This document shows positions 1 through 5,311 of a DNA stretch of 5,311 bases, piece by piece. Source of the DNA: Planctomycetaceae bacterium (lineage in GTDB: Bacteria > Planctomycetota > Planctomycetia > Pirellulales > Pirellulaceae); contig PKCQ01000228.1 in NCBI GenBank assembly GCA_002862265.1, positions 1 through 5,311 on the forward strand, given 5' to 3'. The notes under the pieces were generated by a model, which worked only from the letters and a program-made list of their open reading frames with translations, was not told the origin of the DNA and searched no databases. The translations under genes were made by a program, and so were the position numbers. Every line of letters starts with the position of its first letter. Within the stretch, counting starts at the first letter, position 1.

Positions 1-2
1 GC

Positions 3-92
3 GTTGGTTTCTCGGATTCGTACTTCGACAAACCTGACATGAGCATCCAATCGCTGGAACTCCGACGGACGTTCCAGTGCCGAGAAAAATAA
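3..92 (+). CDS. Possible 3' end of an unidentified gene (partial, enters from left edge)
   Basis: A plus-strand frame is open from the window edge to a TAA at 90-92, giving 29 residues that end in LRRTFQCREK. The codons look coding-like (many GAC, TTC, GAA and CTG), and the fragment is hydrophilic with no recognisable motif. An open run of this length occurs easily by chance, so the call rests mainly on codon appearance. If real, it converges on the ATPase gene. The opposite strand also offers an ATG at 44-46 running leftwards out of the window (MLMSGLSKY...), so the strand is not settled. No function is proposed. Confidence 0.22.
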   Translation, partial: VGFSDSYFDKPDMSIQSLELRRTFQCREK

Positions 93-153
93 ACTGGCCG
101 CTGATATCGCGTGAATAAAACTCGTTGGGCAAAATTCTTCGTTCGCAAAATGA

Positions 154-193
154 AACCAAAAACCAAAAGCAGGAATCAAGGGACTTTCCCTGC
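154..193 (-). terminator. Intrinsic terminator of the MoxR-type ATPase gene
   Basis: On the minus strand, five bases after the TAG stop of the ATPase gene, GCAGGGAA (193-186) pairs with TTCCTGC (175-169), with one bulged base. A T-rich run follows (168-154, two blocks of T separated by GG). Inside the loop, AGGGA and TCCCT offer an alternative inner pairing. Hairpin plus T-tract directly behind a stop codon is the classical Rho-independent arrangement, so the ATPase is probably the last gene of its transcript. Confidence 0.65.
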
Positions 194-197
194 CAAA

Positions 198-1226
198 CTA
201 GCTATCGTCGTCCAGGTCGCCATCAAAATCGGGATGTAATGGATCATCGGGATCAAAAAAGAAATCCCCAAGACCTAACGGCAGGGCGTTGCCGCCAAGA
301 TCCTGGCTCTTCCGCTGAGCAAGTGCTTCGAGATCTACGGCATCCTCCCCAAGGCAGTGCTCTAACGCTTCGCGCCATGCAATATCTTTTGCGATTGGAT
401 GTTCTTTATTCTGAGCGAGCCGCTTGATGGCAAATCGAAGCAAGTTAAGACCATCACGAGCAGAAAAATCGAGCTTCAACTCATGAGACCGCTGGAGAAA
501 CTCTACGGTCATCGCCAACATCTCAGGTTCCGCGAAAGGCAAATGGTACTGTAGAATCGCTAGCTCGTCTTGGCGATTGGGAAATCCGAGTGGCAACGTG
601 GGCTGCAGGCGACTCAAAATGTAGTCGGGGATCTCGTACGTCGAGTCATCCTGGTTCATCGTCACGGCGCAACGAAAGTCAGGATGAGCGGGGATGGAGA
701 TGCCCGCTACAATAGACTCAACGTAACGACGTTGGTCGAACAACGGTGCCAGACTCGCCCACGATTTCTCGTTCATACGATTGCCCTCGTCCAGCACGCA
801 AACAGCGCCACGAATCATCGCGGTGACGAGAGGAGAAGCGTGATAAGCAATCTTACCGGCACCGCTGAGTACGGGAGTGACAAGTAGGTCTTCAGGACGA
901 GTGTCTGCTGTGCACTGGAAGACATAGAGTTCCTGATCGCGCATAGAAGCCGCGGACATGGCCAATGCCGTTTTCCCGATTCCAGGGACGCCAACCAGCC
1001 GCGGAGTAAGTGGCAAGTCCTTGTCGTCGACTACAATCCAGCATGCAAGAAGTTGTTTGAGCACCTCGCGTTGGCCAATCCATTCGGCCTCATTAGCCAT
1101 GGGTGCTCCCAGATTCAGGGAAACACCTTCGATCATCACGATTTCGGTCATTCTGCCAGCATCAGGTGGAGGTCGAGCAATCTCTTGAGACTCCTGTTTA
1201 GCACGAGTCCACCGAGAATGCCTCAT
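198..1226 (-). CDS. MoxR-family AAA ATPase (AAA_5 type)
   Basis: This is a single-domain AAA+ ATPase of the MoxR / dynein-related AAA_5 type. These ATP-driven chaperone-like proteins usually work with VWA-domain partners in assembling or activating other proteins in the cytoplasm. Visible motifs, numbered from the longest start, are Walker A GVPGIGKT (79-86), Walker B AVCVLDEGNRM (141-151), a sensor-1-like Asn in AVTMNQ (about 191) and a probable arginine finger in ILSRLQP (Arg206). There is no signal peptide or membrane segment. The C-terminus (321-342) is a strikingly acidic tail rich in Asp. The start is uncertain. The ATG at 1226 has no Shine-Dalgarno sequence. The ATG at 1151 (MTEIVMIEG) keeps a GVSLNLG segment that looks like part of the fold. 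The ATG at 1100 has GGGAG five bases upstream but would remove that segment. I give the longest frame and think 1151 is a serious alternative. A terminator follows directly, and no VWA gene is visible on either side. The family call is secure; the client is unknown. Confidence 0.9.
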   Translation of the reverse strand: MRHSRWTRAKQESQEIARPPPDAGRMTEIVMIEGVSLNLGAPMANEAEWIGQREVLKQLLACWIVVDDKDLPLTPRLVGVPGIGKTALAMSAASMRDQELYVFQCTADTRPEDLLVTPVLSGAGKIAYHASPLVTAMIRGAVCVLDEGNRMNEKSWASLAPLFDQRRYVESIVAGISIPAHPDFRCAVTMNQDDSTYEIPDYILSRLQPTLPLGFPNRQDELAILQYHLPFAEPEMLAMTVEFLQRSHELKLDFSARDGLNLLRFAIKRLAQNKEHPIAKDIAWREALEHCLGEDAVDLEALAQRKSQDLGGNALPLGLGDFFFDPDDPLHPDFDGDLDDDS

Positions 1227-1231
1227 CTAGG

Positions 1232-1268
1232 TAGGAAGCCATTCATAATGGCGGTCGTAATAGGAAGC
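1232..1268. repeat. Inverted repeat flanked by direct repeats upstream of the ATPase gene
   Basis: A perfect 6-base inverted repeat, GCCATT-cat-AATGGC (1238-1252), lies between two copies of TAGGAAGC (1232-1239 and 1261-1268, 29 bases apart). The group sits 6 to 42 bases upstream of the most upstream possible start of the minus-strand ATPase gene. The position would suit an operator or a leader hairpin. No clear -35/-10 pair was found next to it, so a regulatory role is only inferred, and short repeats like these also arise by chance. Confidence 0.25.
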
Positions 1269-1276
1269 GGCTTTCT

Positions 1277-2197
1277 TCAATCCGCAGGATTCAATCTAGC
1301 CGTTCCGGTATCATACGCCAACCCATCGCTGCGCTGCTGGAACTGCAGATCGGACAGAAACCTGTGCCAATGGCTGGAGCAGTTCAAAACCGACAGTTGC
1401 TTTTCGCAGAAACGGGTAACTAAAACGCTTGCTCCCAGCAAACATTTCCTCGCATCTGATCTGCTTTGAAGCCAATGGTCGGCGACAATCGCTGACAGGT
1501 TGGCCCGCCGGTTTCCCGTTTGCGAATTCGACGGTCGGTTTTTCGAGAAAGCTAGCAGTTAATTACTACGCACGACAGCGTCGGTATGCAAGACCGCGAG
1601 CATGCAGCGCAGGCCTGCCTTTTCTTCGAAACGCCCTTGAACTATCCAATTGTCACGTTTTCCATGCTCCATATGGCAAAACTCCGATTCCTTTTTGCCC
1701 GGCCCTTGCTTGGGTAAGGACGGGTATTTCGTTACGTGTCTTCCATCGAGTCCTTCAAATGCCCCTCATCCAGAATGAACATGCTCGATGGGACGCTTTT
1801 CGTGTTGCAATCGCACCAGTGCATCGCCACGAAAATGTCGGATCGCTACAAAACAAGTACATTTTCCATTGGAGGCAAGCAACCTGAAACGCGTTGTAGC
1901 CTGTTCCCCATCACCGCGAGACTCGGTTGGCATATCGAAGGTGACAACTCTCGATTCCCCAACCACTTCTTTGCACCATTCTCGCAAGCTTTTTACATTG
2001 TTCAGATGCACCAACTCGTCGATGGGCTAAAACCCAACAATTTGAAGCGCAACTTTACACCCGTGGAAAACGCGAATCGCTGACGCGGCTGCGGATGTAA
2101 AGGCAAGTTTCGAACACAGCCAACGGGACGCCTGCTCGCCTTCGCCTTCAATCGCCTGCTTCATCCCGACGACCTTGAGCCCCTTAGACACAAGTCA
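1277..2197 (-). pseudogene. Stop-depleted, coding-like remnant of unknown identity
   Basis: One minus-strand frame between a TGA at 2195-2197 and a TGA at 1277-1279 carries only three internal stops (TAG 2027-2029, TGA 1766-1768, TAA 1559-1561) in about 305 codons, where random sequence would give roughly fourteen. The piece from GTG 2191 to the stop at 1768 reads most like protein, for example VVGMKQAIEGEGEQASRWL, and after the TAG, PIDELVHLNNVKSLREWCK. Near 1770 the next frame continues as LDEGHLKDSMEDT followed by TAA, as after a frameshift. The codon-aligned plus-strand frame is also open: GTG 1736 to TGA 2083, then on to about 2290. The strand is therefore not certain. I recognise no family, catalytic motif or transposase signature. 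A decayed gene or the remnant of a multicopy element is the best guess; chance openness remains possible. Confidence 0.25.
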
Positions 2198-2591
2198 AAC
2201 CAGATTTTGTTTGACTTTGACAATCGAATTGACACAAGCGATTCCGTGGATCGCGCCTATTTTAGAAAAAGAGCCTCACAGCCACGCTAGCACTCAACAG
2301 GCAGGGGGCGTTACGATGTATTTGAAAAATAGCCTTAGCACACTCACTCCAAGAGCAGGTAAAGACAATCAATCGGGCCGTGAAAATGGCTAGAACAGAC
2401 GCTAAGCAGCATTCCGGCGTGTTCGCGCATCTTGGATGCTGGAGCCGGCACGCAGGAAACGCGGAAGAGGGCTAGCCCCAATCAGTCAAACGAGGCCCAG
2501 GCTGCACGCTGCCCGTCAGTTGTAAGCTCCAAGCGTTGGACAAACTTAATAAACTCTCGTTTCACACTTCTCCTGCCAGAGAAATAGAATA
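2198..2591. other. Intergenic stretch without a supported gene
   Basis: I see no supported coding region here. The plus-strand frame from about 2175 to 2393 has no ribosome binding site and reads as low-quality sequence. The only structure noted is a short perfect palindrome, GGGCTAGCCC (2469-2478), with no T-run behind it and no evident role. Confidence 0.5.
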
Positions 2592-2644
2592 AAGACCTTT
2601 TGGAGCGAGATTCATCGAATCCAAAGGGCCTTATCTTTTGTTTC
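2579..2644. terminator. Two-way intrinsic terminator-like hairpin
   Basis: The arms AAGACCTTTTGGA (2592-2604) and TCCAAAGGGCCTT (2620-2632) pair over 13 positions with one mismatch and one G-T wobble, around a 15-base loop. Both outer flanks become T-rich when read outwards: on the plus strand ATCTTTTGTTTC (2633-2644), on the minus strand TATTCTATTTCT (2591-2580). On the minus strand the hairpin begins 48 bases after the stop of the small membrane-protein frame at 2680, which suggests that frame is, or was, the end of a transcribed gene. No plus-strand gene clearly reads into it. Confidence 0.55.
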
Positions 2645-2679
2645 ACGTCATTGCAATTGGCTCGACTTTATTGGTCGTT

Positions 2680-2847
2680 TCACCCAGCAAGCAACTCGCG
2701 GACTGCGGAACCAATACCGAAGAATCCAATCACGCCTGCTACGACGAGGCAGGGATCGATGGGCAGCAAGCGCAATATGCCGCTGTCAGCCGCTAGGAAA
2801 ATAGCCCAACCGACCTTCCAAGCGCGATCTTCCAGTTCAAAACCCAA
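2680..2847 (-). CDS. Small membrane protein or 3' remnant of one
   Basis: A minus-strand frame runs from a TAG at 2878-2880 to a TGA at 2680-2682. From a TTG at 2847 it gives 55 residues. After a short charged stretch (FELEDRAWK) come two hydrophobic segments, VGWAIFLAADSGILRLLP and CLVVAGVIGFFGIGSAV, joined around PIDP, then the C-terminus RELLAG. This is the pattern of a small integral membrane protein with one or two membrane spans. There is no ATG or GTG in the frame and no Shine-Dalgarno sequence before the TTG. The start may be non-canonical, or the 5' part may have been lost to a frameshift: the neighbouring frame offers ATG at 2893, reading MWHEIATSP. The terminator-like hairpin 48 bases downstream supports a real gene end. 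The family is not recognised. Confidence 0.4.
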   Translation of the reverse strand: MGFELEDRAWKVGWAIFLAADSGILRLLPIDPCLVVAGVIGFFGIGSAVRELLAG

Positions 2848-3065
2848 CCCAAGAAGATGGATATCGCGGTGAGGTGGCTATCTCGTGCCACATGCACGAA
2901 AAAACCGTAAAGAGAAATCGACGCATTTCCAGAATGCAAAGACTAGAAATGCAATTGCTGCCTTCCGATCTCTGAACGATCGGCCTTTCGAATTCCGATT
3001 GGCGATCCGGCGATGGGTAAGGGACCCTCGTTTGCCATGTCCTCTCCCCCAAGATTGCTGCCCTT

Positions 3066-3104
3066 GAGTTAGAAATACCGGGTTGCGCCCTCTAAGTCCC
3101 GGTA
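3066..3104 (-). terminator. Weak terminator-like hairpin at the end of the dipeptidase gene
   Basis: The perfect 7-base inverted repeat TACCGGG (3076-3082) and CCCGGTA (3098-3104) brackets the dipeptidase stop codon (3092-3094), which sits in the 15-base loop. On the minus strand only a short TTTCT follows. The stem overlaps the last codons and the T-run is poor, so it may be an inefficient terminator or an mRNA-stabilising end structure. Confidence 0.35.
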
Positions 3105-4165
3105 GCGGGCAAAACCTGCTCAAAAAATCGAAACCAGTTGCCGTGCATGATTCCGCAGATATCCTCTGAAGAGTAGCCTCGCCGATCCAACAATTCGGGA
3201 ATGATCTGCAAGTCAGAAATACGATCTAAGTCTCGTGGCGTCTGCTCAGCACCGTACCCGCCATCCAAGTCGCTGCCAATTCCGACTTGAGTTGCGTTGC
3301 CAGCGAGCTGGCAGACGATGTCAATGTTCTCAACAGCAGTCTCTATGGTGGCCAACAATTCTGATTCGCGCCTTATGTAACCATCTTGAAGCATGATGAT
3401 GTCGAAGGCGATACCAACAACTCCATCGCGAGCGAGAACAGCTTTGTACTGCTCGTCACTGAACTGCCTCTGCCAGTTCGCAAGCCGCCTCGAATTCTGA
3501 TGGCTCGCATGTACAGGCCCGTCGAACCAGTCCAAAGCTTGCGGAAATGCGCTATCGGACAAATGTGTCAGATCGAGCGTCATTCCAAGCTTGGAGATCT
3601 TCTGCAACAACCGCTTCGCCTCCGGCTCAAGGCCTCGCCGACTGTTCGTCCCTCCACCATAACGATTGTCGCCGTAGTGGGTGAGTCCTATCGCTCGTAA
3701 CCCAAGCAAATAGAATTCCTCGATCGTATCCGGTGTAAGTAAAGGATCGGCGCCTTCCATCGTGAGAATGCAGCCAAGGGGTGCCGTTCCACTGTCAGAC
3801 TCAACCTGACTTCTATGATTGAGCAGATTTTCGCTATTGCACAGAAGGCGAAGATGACCTTCTTTCTCAAGAGCTCGATAGTAGGCGAGGTGAGCGAGGG
3901 CCACAGCGTAGCAGGTGTGCTTGCTCGTCCAGCCAAAGCTGTGGTTAATCTGAGGTTCCTGTCGCGCTAAAAGAGTCGCCAAACAAGTTTTTACGTGGGC
4001 TGACTCCAGCTCGGGCAGACTCACCGTGTTCGTCGCTCGGCCAGCTTGATCTTGCATGCCCAGCTTGCGTTCCTCGGCACGAATCTCGTCTACGGACTTG
4101 CGCAGATCTCGATTCCAGTCCACTCCGTTGAGTCCAAGATCGAGGTGAGCGTCGAAAATATGCAT
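3092..4165 (-). CDS. Peptidase M19 (renal dipeptidase-like) membrane dipeptidase family protein
   Basis: This is a zinc-dependent dipeptidase of peptidase family M19 in the amidohydrolase fold. Family members hydrolyse dipeptides, often with a D-residue at the C-terminal position. All expected metal-site residues are visible: HxD in FDAHLD (His7, Asp9), the bridging Glu in TMEGADPL (Glu137), His in DLTHLSD (His201), His in ASHQNSR (His222) and Asp in GIGSDLDGG (Asp299). The C-terminal GNWFRFF matches the end of the family. The length of 357 residues is full size. There is no signal peptide or lipobox, so it is probably cytoplasmic despite the family name. The ATG start fits because family homology begins almost at residue 1 (HIFDAHLDL); GGGG lies four bases upstream as a weak ribosome site. 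It stands alone and diverges from the SseB-like gene. The actual substrate cannot be read from the sequence, since bacterial M19 members also act on peptides from murein recycling and on other small substrates. Confidence 0.93.
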   Translation of the reverse strand: MHIFDAHLDLGLNGVDWNRDLRKSVDEIRAEERKLGMQDQAGRATNTVSLPELESAHVKTCLATLLARQEPQINHSFGWTSKHTCYAVALAHLAYYRALEKEGHLRLLCNSENLLNHRSQVESDSGTAPLGCILTMEGADPLLTPDTIEEFYLLGLRAIGLTHYGDNRYGGGTNSRRGLEPEAKRLLQKISKLGMTLDLTHLSDSAFPQALDWFDGPVHASHQNSRRLANWQRQFSDEQYKAVLARDGVVGIAFDIIMLQDGYIRRESELLATIETAVENIDIVCQLAGNATQVGIGSDLDGGYGAEQTPRDLDRISDLQIIPELLDRRGYSSEDICGIMHGNWFRFFEQVLPATGT

Positions 4166-4342
4166 GATTCCCCGCTTTTATAAAGCTTGCCGAACATTCA
4201 GACTTTGCCTGCTCGGGATCTTCGATACGATACGTCACGCTTGGCTGCAATGAAAGTATGCCGAAAACTGCGGAGCATGAGCAGAGTAGTGGCACCTCGC
4301 AGCACAACGCCTCTTAAGCGATCAAGATAGGACAGAGACACA
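4166..4342. promoter_or_regulatory. Divergent intergenic region between dipeptidase and SseB-like genes
   Basis: These 177 bases separate two genes that start away from each other, so promoters for both should lie here. A TATAAA sits 14 bases or so before the dipeptidase ATG on the minus strand, but this is very close to the start and no good -35 accompanies it. A TGGCAC at about 4289 resembles the -24 half of a sigma-54 promoter, but the -12 half is absent. No promoter can be assigned with confidence. Confidence 0.4.
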
Positions 4343-4735
4343 ATGGGAATGAACACTGAGTTAGGACAACAAATCGCTGACGCCGCGGATCAAGAAGATG
4401 TCGTCGTCATTGAAAGCCTGCTACGAGGAAACGAATTGATCGTCTTGCAGCAGACGACAGACGAAAATGGTGAGCCTCTCGAAGAGGAAGGTGATCTTAG
4501 TGTCGTGCTCGCGGAACTCGACGACGAAGTCGCAGTAATTAGCTTTACTGATATTCATTTCGCCGAAAAGTTCACTGAGGTCTTTGCCGACAAGATGGAA
4601 GAAGACAGTCCACAAATCGTTGTCACTGGCGACTCATTGATGGACGGTCTGCCGAATGAGTGCGGCTTGTTGGTGAATCCCGGAAGTGAGCAAGAATGTT
4701 TCTTCCCGCCCGGCACTTTTGCTGCTACAGAATAA
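4343..4735 (+). CDS. SseB N-terminal-domain-like protein
   Basis: This small acidic cytoplasmic protein of 130 residues resembles the SseB protein N-terminal domain (type PF07179). Matching landmarks in order are an N-terminal helix with LLRGNELIVLQQ (27-37), a DENGEPL turn (40-46), a strand and turn LDDEVAVISFTD (59-70) leading to FAEKFTEVF (73-81), then VVTGDSLMDGLP (93-104) and the GLLVNPGS segment (108-115) typical of the end of the domain. There are no membrane segments or signal peptide. The function of this domain is poorly defined: in enterobacteria SseB was described as an enhancer of serine sensitivity, and elsewhere the domain appears in proteins of unknown role. AGGA lies 10 bases before the first ATG (4329-4332), supporting that start, although a second Met is at residue 3. 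The TAA directly abuts the stop of the converging carrier-protein gene. The family call rests on pattern memory, not on a search. Confidence 0.7.
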   Translation: MGMNTELGQQIADAADQEDVVVIESLLRGNELIVLQQTTDENGEPLEEEGDLSVVLAELDDEVAVISFTDIHFAEKFTEVFADKMEEDSPQIVVTGDSLMDGLPNECGLLVNPGSEQECFFPPGTFAATE

Positions 4736-4963
4736 TCAGGCCTTCTGCTGCAAGCTGCGAATATAGTCCGCCAGCTCCTGAACTGTCTCGAGACTGAAGA
4801 TGGTTTCGTTCATCTTTATCCCGAATTCCCTCTCTAGTTCAACGGTCAGTTCCGCCATTCCTATGGAGTCTGCGCCAACATAGGTTAGCCCGTCGGTTAG
4901 CGTTGGAGACGAGCCAAACTTTTGGCGAATCTTCCTTAGCAGAATTTCTTCAATCGATTCCAT
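4736..4963 (-). CDS. Acyl carrier protein
   Basis: This is a 75-residue stand-alone carrier protein of the phosphopantetheine-binding (PP-binding) family. The attachment site is Ser33 in VGADSIGMAEL, matching the family pattern G-x-D-S-[LI]. A phosphopantetheinyl transferase would convert this serine to the holo form that carries acyl groups as thioesters. The four-helix layout is visible: helix I IEEILLRKIRQKF (4-16), helix II starting at Ser33 and running through ELTVELEREFGI, then a short turn, and a last helix VQELADYIRSLQ. The length is normal for free carrier proteins. The sequence differs from the usual fatty-acid AcpP (DSI rather than DSL, and a basic helix I), so it is more likely a dedicated carrier for a secondary or special lipid pathway; this is inference. 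The ATG is preceded by AAAGGA with a 7-base spacer. The partial gene at the right edge points the same way. Confidence 0.9.
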   Translation of the reverse strand: MESIEEILLRKIRQKFGSSPTLTDGLTYVGADSIGMAELTVELEREFGIKMNETIFSLETVQELADYIRSLQQKA

Positions 4964-4970
4964 TTCGATA

Positions 4971-4976
4971 TCCTTT
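4971..4976 (-). promoter_or_regulatory. Ribosome binding site of the acyl carrier protein gene
   Basis: AAAGGA on the minus strand lies seven bases before the ATG at 4961-4963. It is the clearest Shine-Dalgarno sequence in the window and fixes the start of the carrier protein. Confidence 0.6.
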
Positions 4977-5098
4977 GCGCAGGAGTGCTACAAGAGCTTC
5001 CTGTTCCCTAGCCCAAATCAAGCGAGTCAGAGGCGGGGTGAACCCCAAAACACTTGTCCGGTACGAGCGCGAACTCCAGCGTCGGCTCACCGATTAAA

Positions 5099-5124
5099 CC
5101 TTGAACCGCCCTGATCCTTGAACC
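5099..5124 (-). repeat. 9-base tandem direct repeat in the carrier-protein leader
   Basis: GGTTCAAGG occurs twice on the minus strand, at 5124-5116 and 5107-5099, spaced 17 bases start to start. The pair lies just downstream of the predicted promoter and about 135 bases before the carrier-protein ATG. Direct repeats of this size and spacing can be binding half-sites of a dimeric regulator on one side of the helix, or a chance duplication. No regulator is identified. Confidence 0.4.
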
Positions 5125-5151
5125 AACGAATTCTAAGTAACTTGACTCTCT

Positions 5152-5181
5152 ATTGTAAGACGGAGTGGCGAGCTATGTCGC
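5152..5181 (-). promoter_or_regulatory. Putative sigma-70-type promoter of the carrier-protein gene
   Basis: On the minus strand, GCGACA (5181-5176, four of six to TTGACA) is followed after 18 bases by TACAAT (5157-5152, five of six to TATAAT). It lies in the gap between the partial upstream gene and the carrier-protein gene and reads towards the latter. The implied leader would be about 180 bases and would contain the GGTTCAAGG pair. Matches of this quality are common by chance, and planctomycete promoters are poorly defined. Confidence 0.35.
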
Positions 5182-5228
5182 GCAATATCGCGGTGAAAAG
5201 AATTCGAACGCGCGGATAAGAAGTCCCC

Positions 5229-5311
5229 TCAAAAGGCCAGAAACCTTCCTTCCGGATCTATGGCTTTCTGCACGAGTCGAGCATGGGACCTCCACTCGAG
5301 ATCACCTAACG
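5229..5311 (-). CDS. 3' end of a gene, possibly an FAD-linked oxidase (partial, runs off right edge)
   Basis: A minus-strand frame is open from the window edge to a TGA at 5229-5231, giving 26 residues: LGDLEWRSHARLVQKAIDP followed by EGRFLAF. The pattern of a Trp, a helix, then a DP-x-G/N-x-[FL] motif at the extreme end is typical of the C-terminus of FAD-binding-4 / vanillyl-alcohol-oxidase-type and berberine-bridge-type oxidoreductases. Only the tail is present, so no cofactor motif can be checked, and the identity is a guess from this short pattern. It lies 265 bases upstream of the carrier protein on the same strand. Its codons look coding-like. Confidence 0.42.
   Translation of the reverse strand, partial: LGDLEWRSHARLVQKAIDPEGRFLAF

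Noticed and set aside
570..887. Plus-strand 105-residue frame inside the ATPase gene
   Set aside because: It is antisense to the conserved ATPase core, with no independent support.
1053..1887. Two overlapping plus-strand frames of 138 and 152 residues
   Set aside because: They start without ribosome sites, the first overlaps the ATPase 5' end, and neither sequence shows a fold-like pattern or known motif.
2469..2478. Perfect palindrome GGGCTAGCCC
   Set aside because: It is short, has no T-run and no nearby gene start, and is compatible with chance.
2837..3123. Two overlapping minus-strand frames of 71 and 81 residues behind the dipeptidase
   Set aside because: Their composition is not protein-like and the longer overlaps the dipeptidase 3' end. 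An ATG near 3026 with GGGGGAGAGGA before it opens only about 31 codons of repetitive-looking sequence.
4285..4305. Possible sigma-54 promoter (TGGCAC) upstream of the SseB-like gene
   Set aside because: The -12 element (TTGC) is missing at the required distance.
3945..4307. Minus-strand 120-residue frame over the dipeptidase 5' end
   Set aside because: It is an out-of-frame shadow of the dipeptidase gene, rich in Arg and Ser as such shadows are.
4903..5097. Plus-strand 64-residue frame overlapping the carrier-protein start
   Set aside because: It overlaps the well-supported carrier-protein gene on the opposite strand, has no ribosome binding site, and its sequence shows no family pattern.

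Overview
The window looks like an ordinary chromosomal stretch of a planctomycete (Pirellulaceae/Rhodopirellula-like). This is an inference from the style of the MoxR-type ATPase and the M19 dipeptidase, the roughly balanced base composition, and the loose gene packing with long non-coding stretches. No database search was possible.

Layout, left to right. Bases 1-197 hold a possible 3' end of a plus-strand gene (stop at 90-92) and a good minus-strand intrinsic terminator. Next is a minus-strand MoxR-family AAA ATPase (198-1226). About 1.4 kb follows without a confident gene (1227-2591). Part of it (about 1277-2197) reads as stop-depleted, coding-like sequence broken by several stops and may be a decayed gene. 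A two-way terminator-like hairpin (2592-2632) lies just downstream of a short minus-strand membrane-protein frame (stop at 2680-2682) that has no convincing start. I see no convincing gene in 2880-3075. Then come a complete minus-strand M19 dipeptidase (3092-4165), a 177-base divergent intergenic region, a plus-strand SseB-domain protein (4343-4735) and a minus-strand acyl carrier protein (4736-4963). The stop codons of the last two touch with no base between them. Upstream of the carrier protein are a 9-base tandem repeat and a plausible sigma-70-type promoter. The window ends in the last 26 codons of another minus-strand gene whose tail resembles the C-terminus of FAD-linked oxidases.

How the genes work together: little can be claimed. 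The dipeptidase and SseB-like genes may share a divergent promoter region. The carrier protein and the partial gene at the right edge point the same way and could serve one acyl or secondary-metabolite pathway, but the putative promoter between them argues that the carrier protein can be transcribed on its own. The ATPase is followed at once by its own terminator, so the usual downstream VWA-domain partner is not visible in the same transcript. I found no CRISPR array, tRNA, rRNA, intact insertion sequence or defence system.
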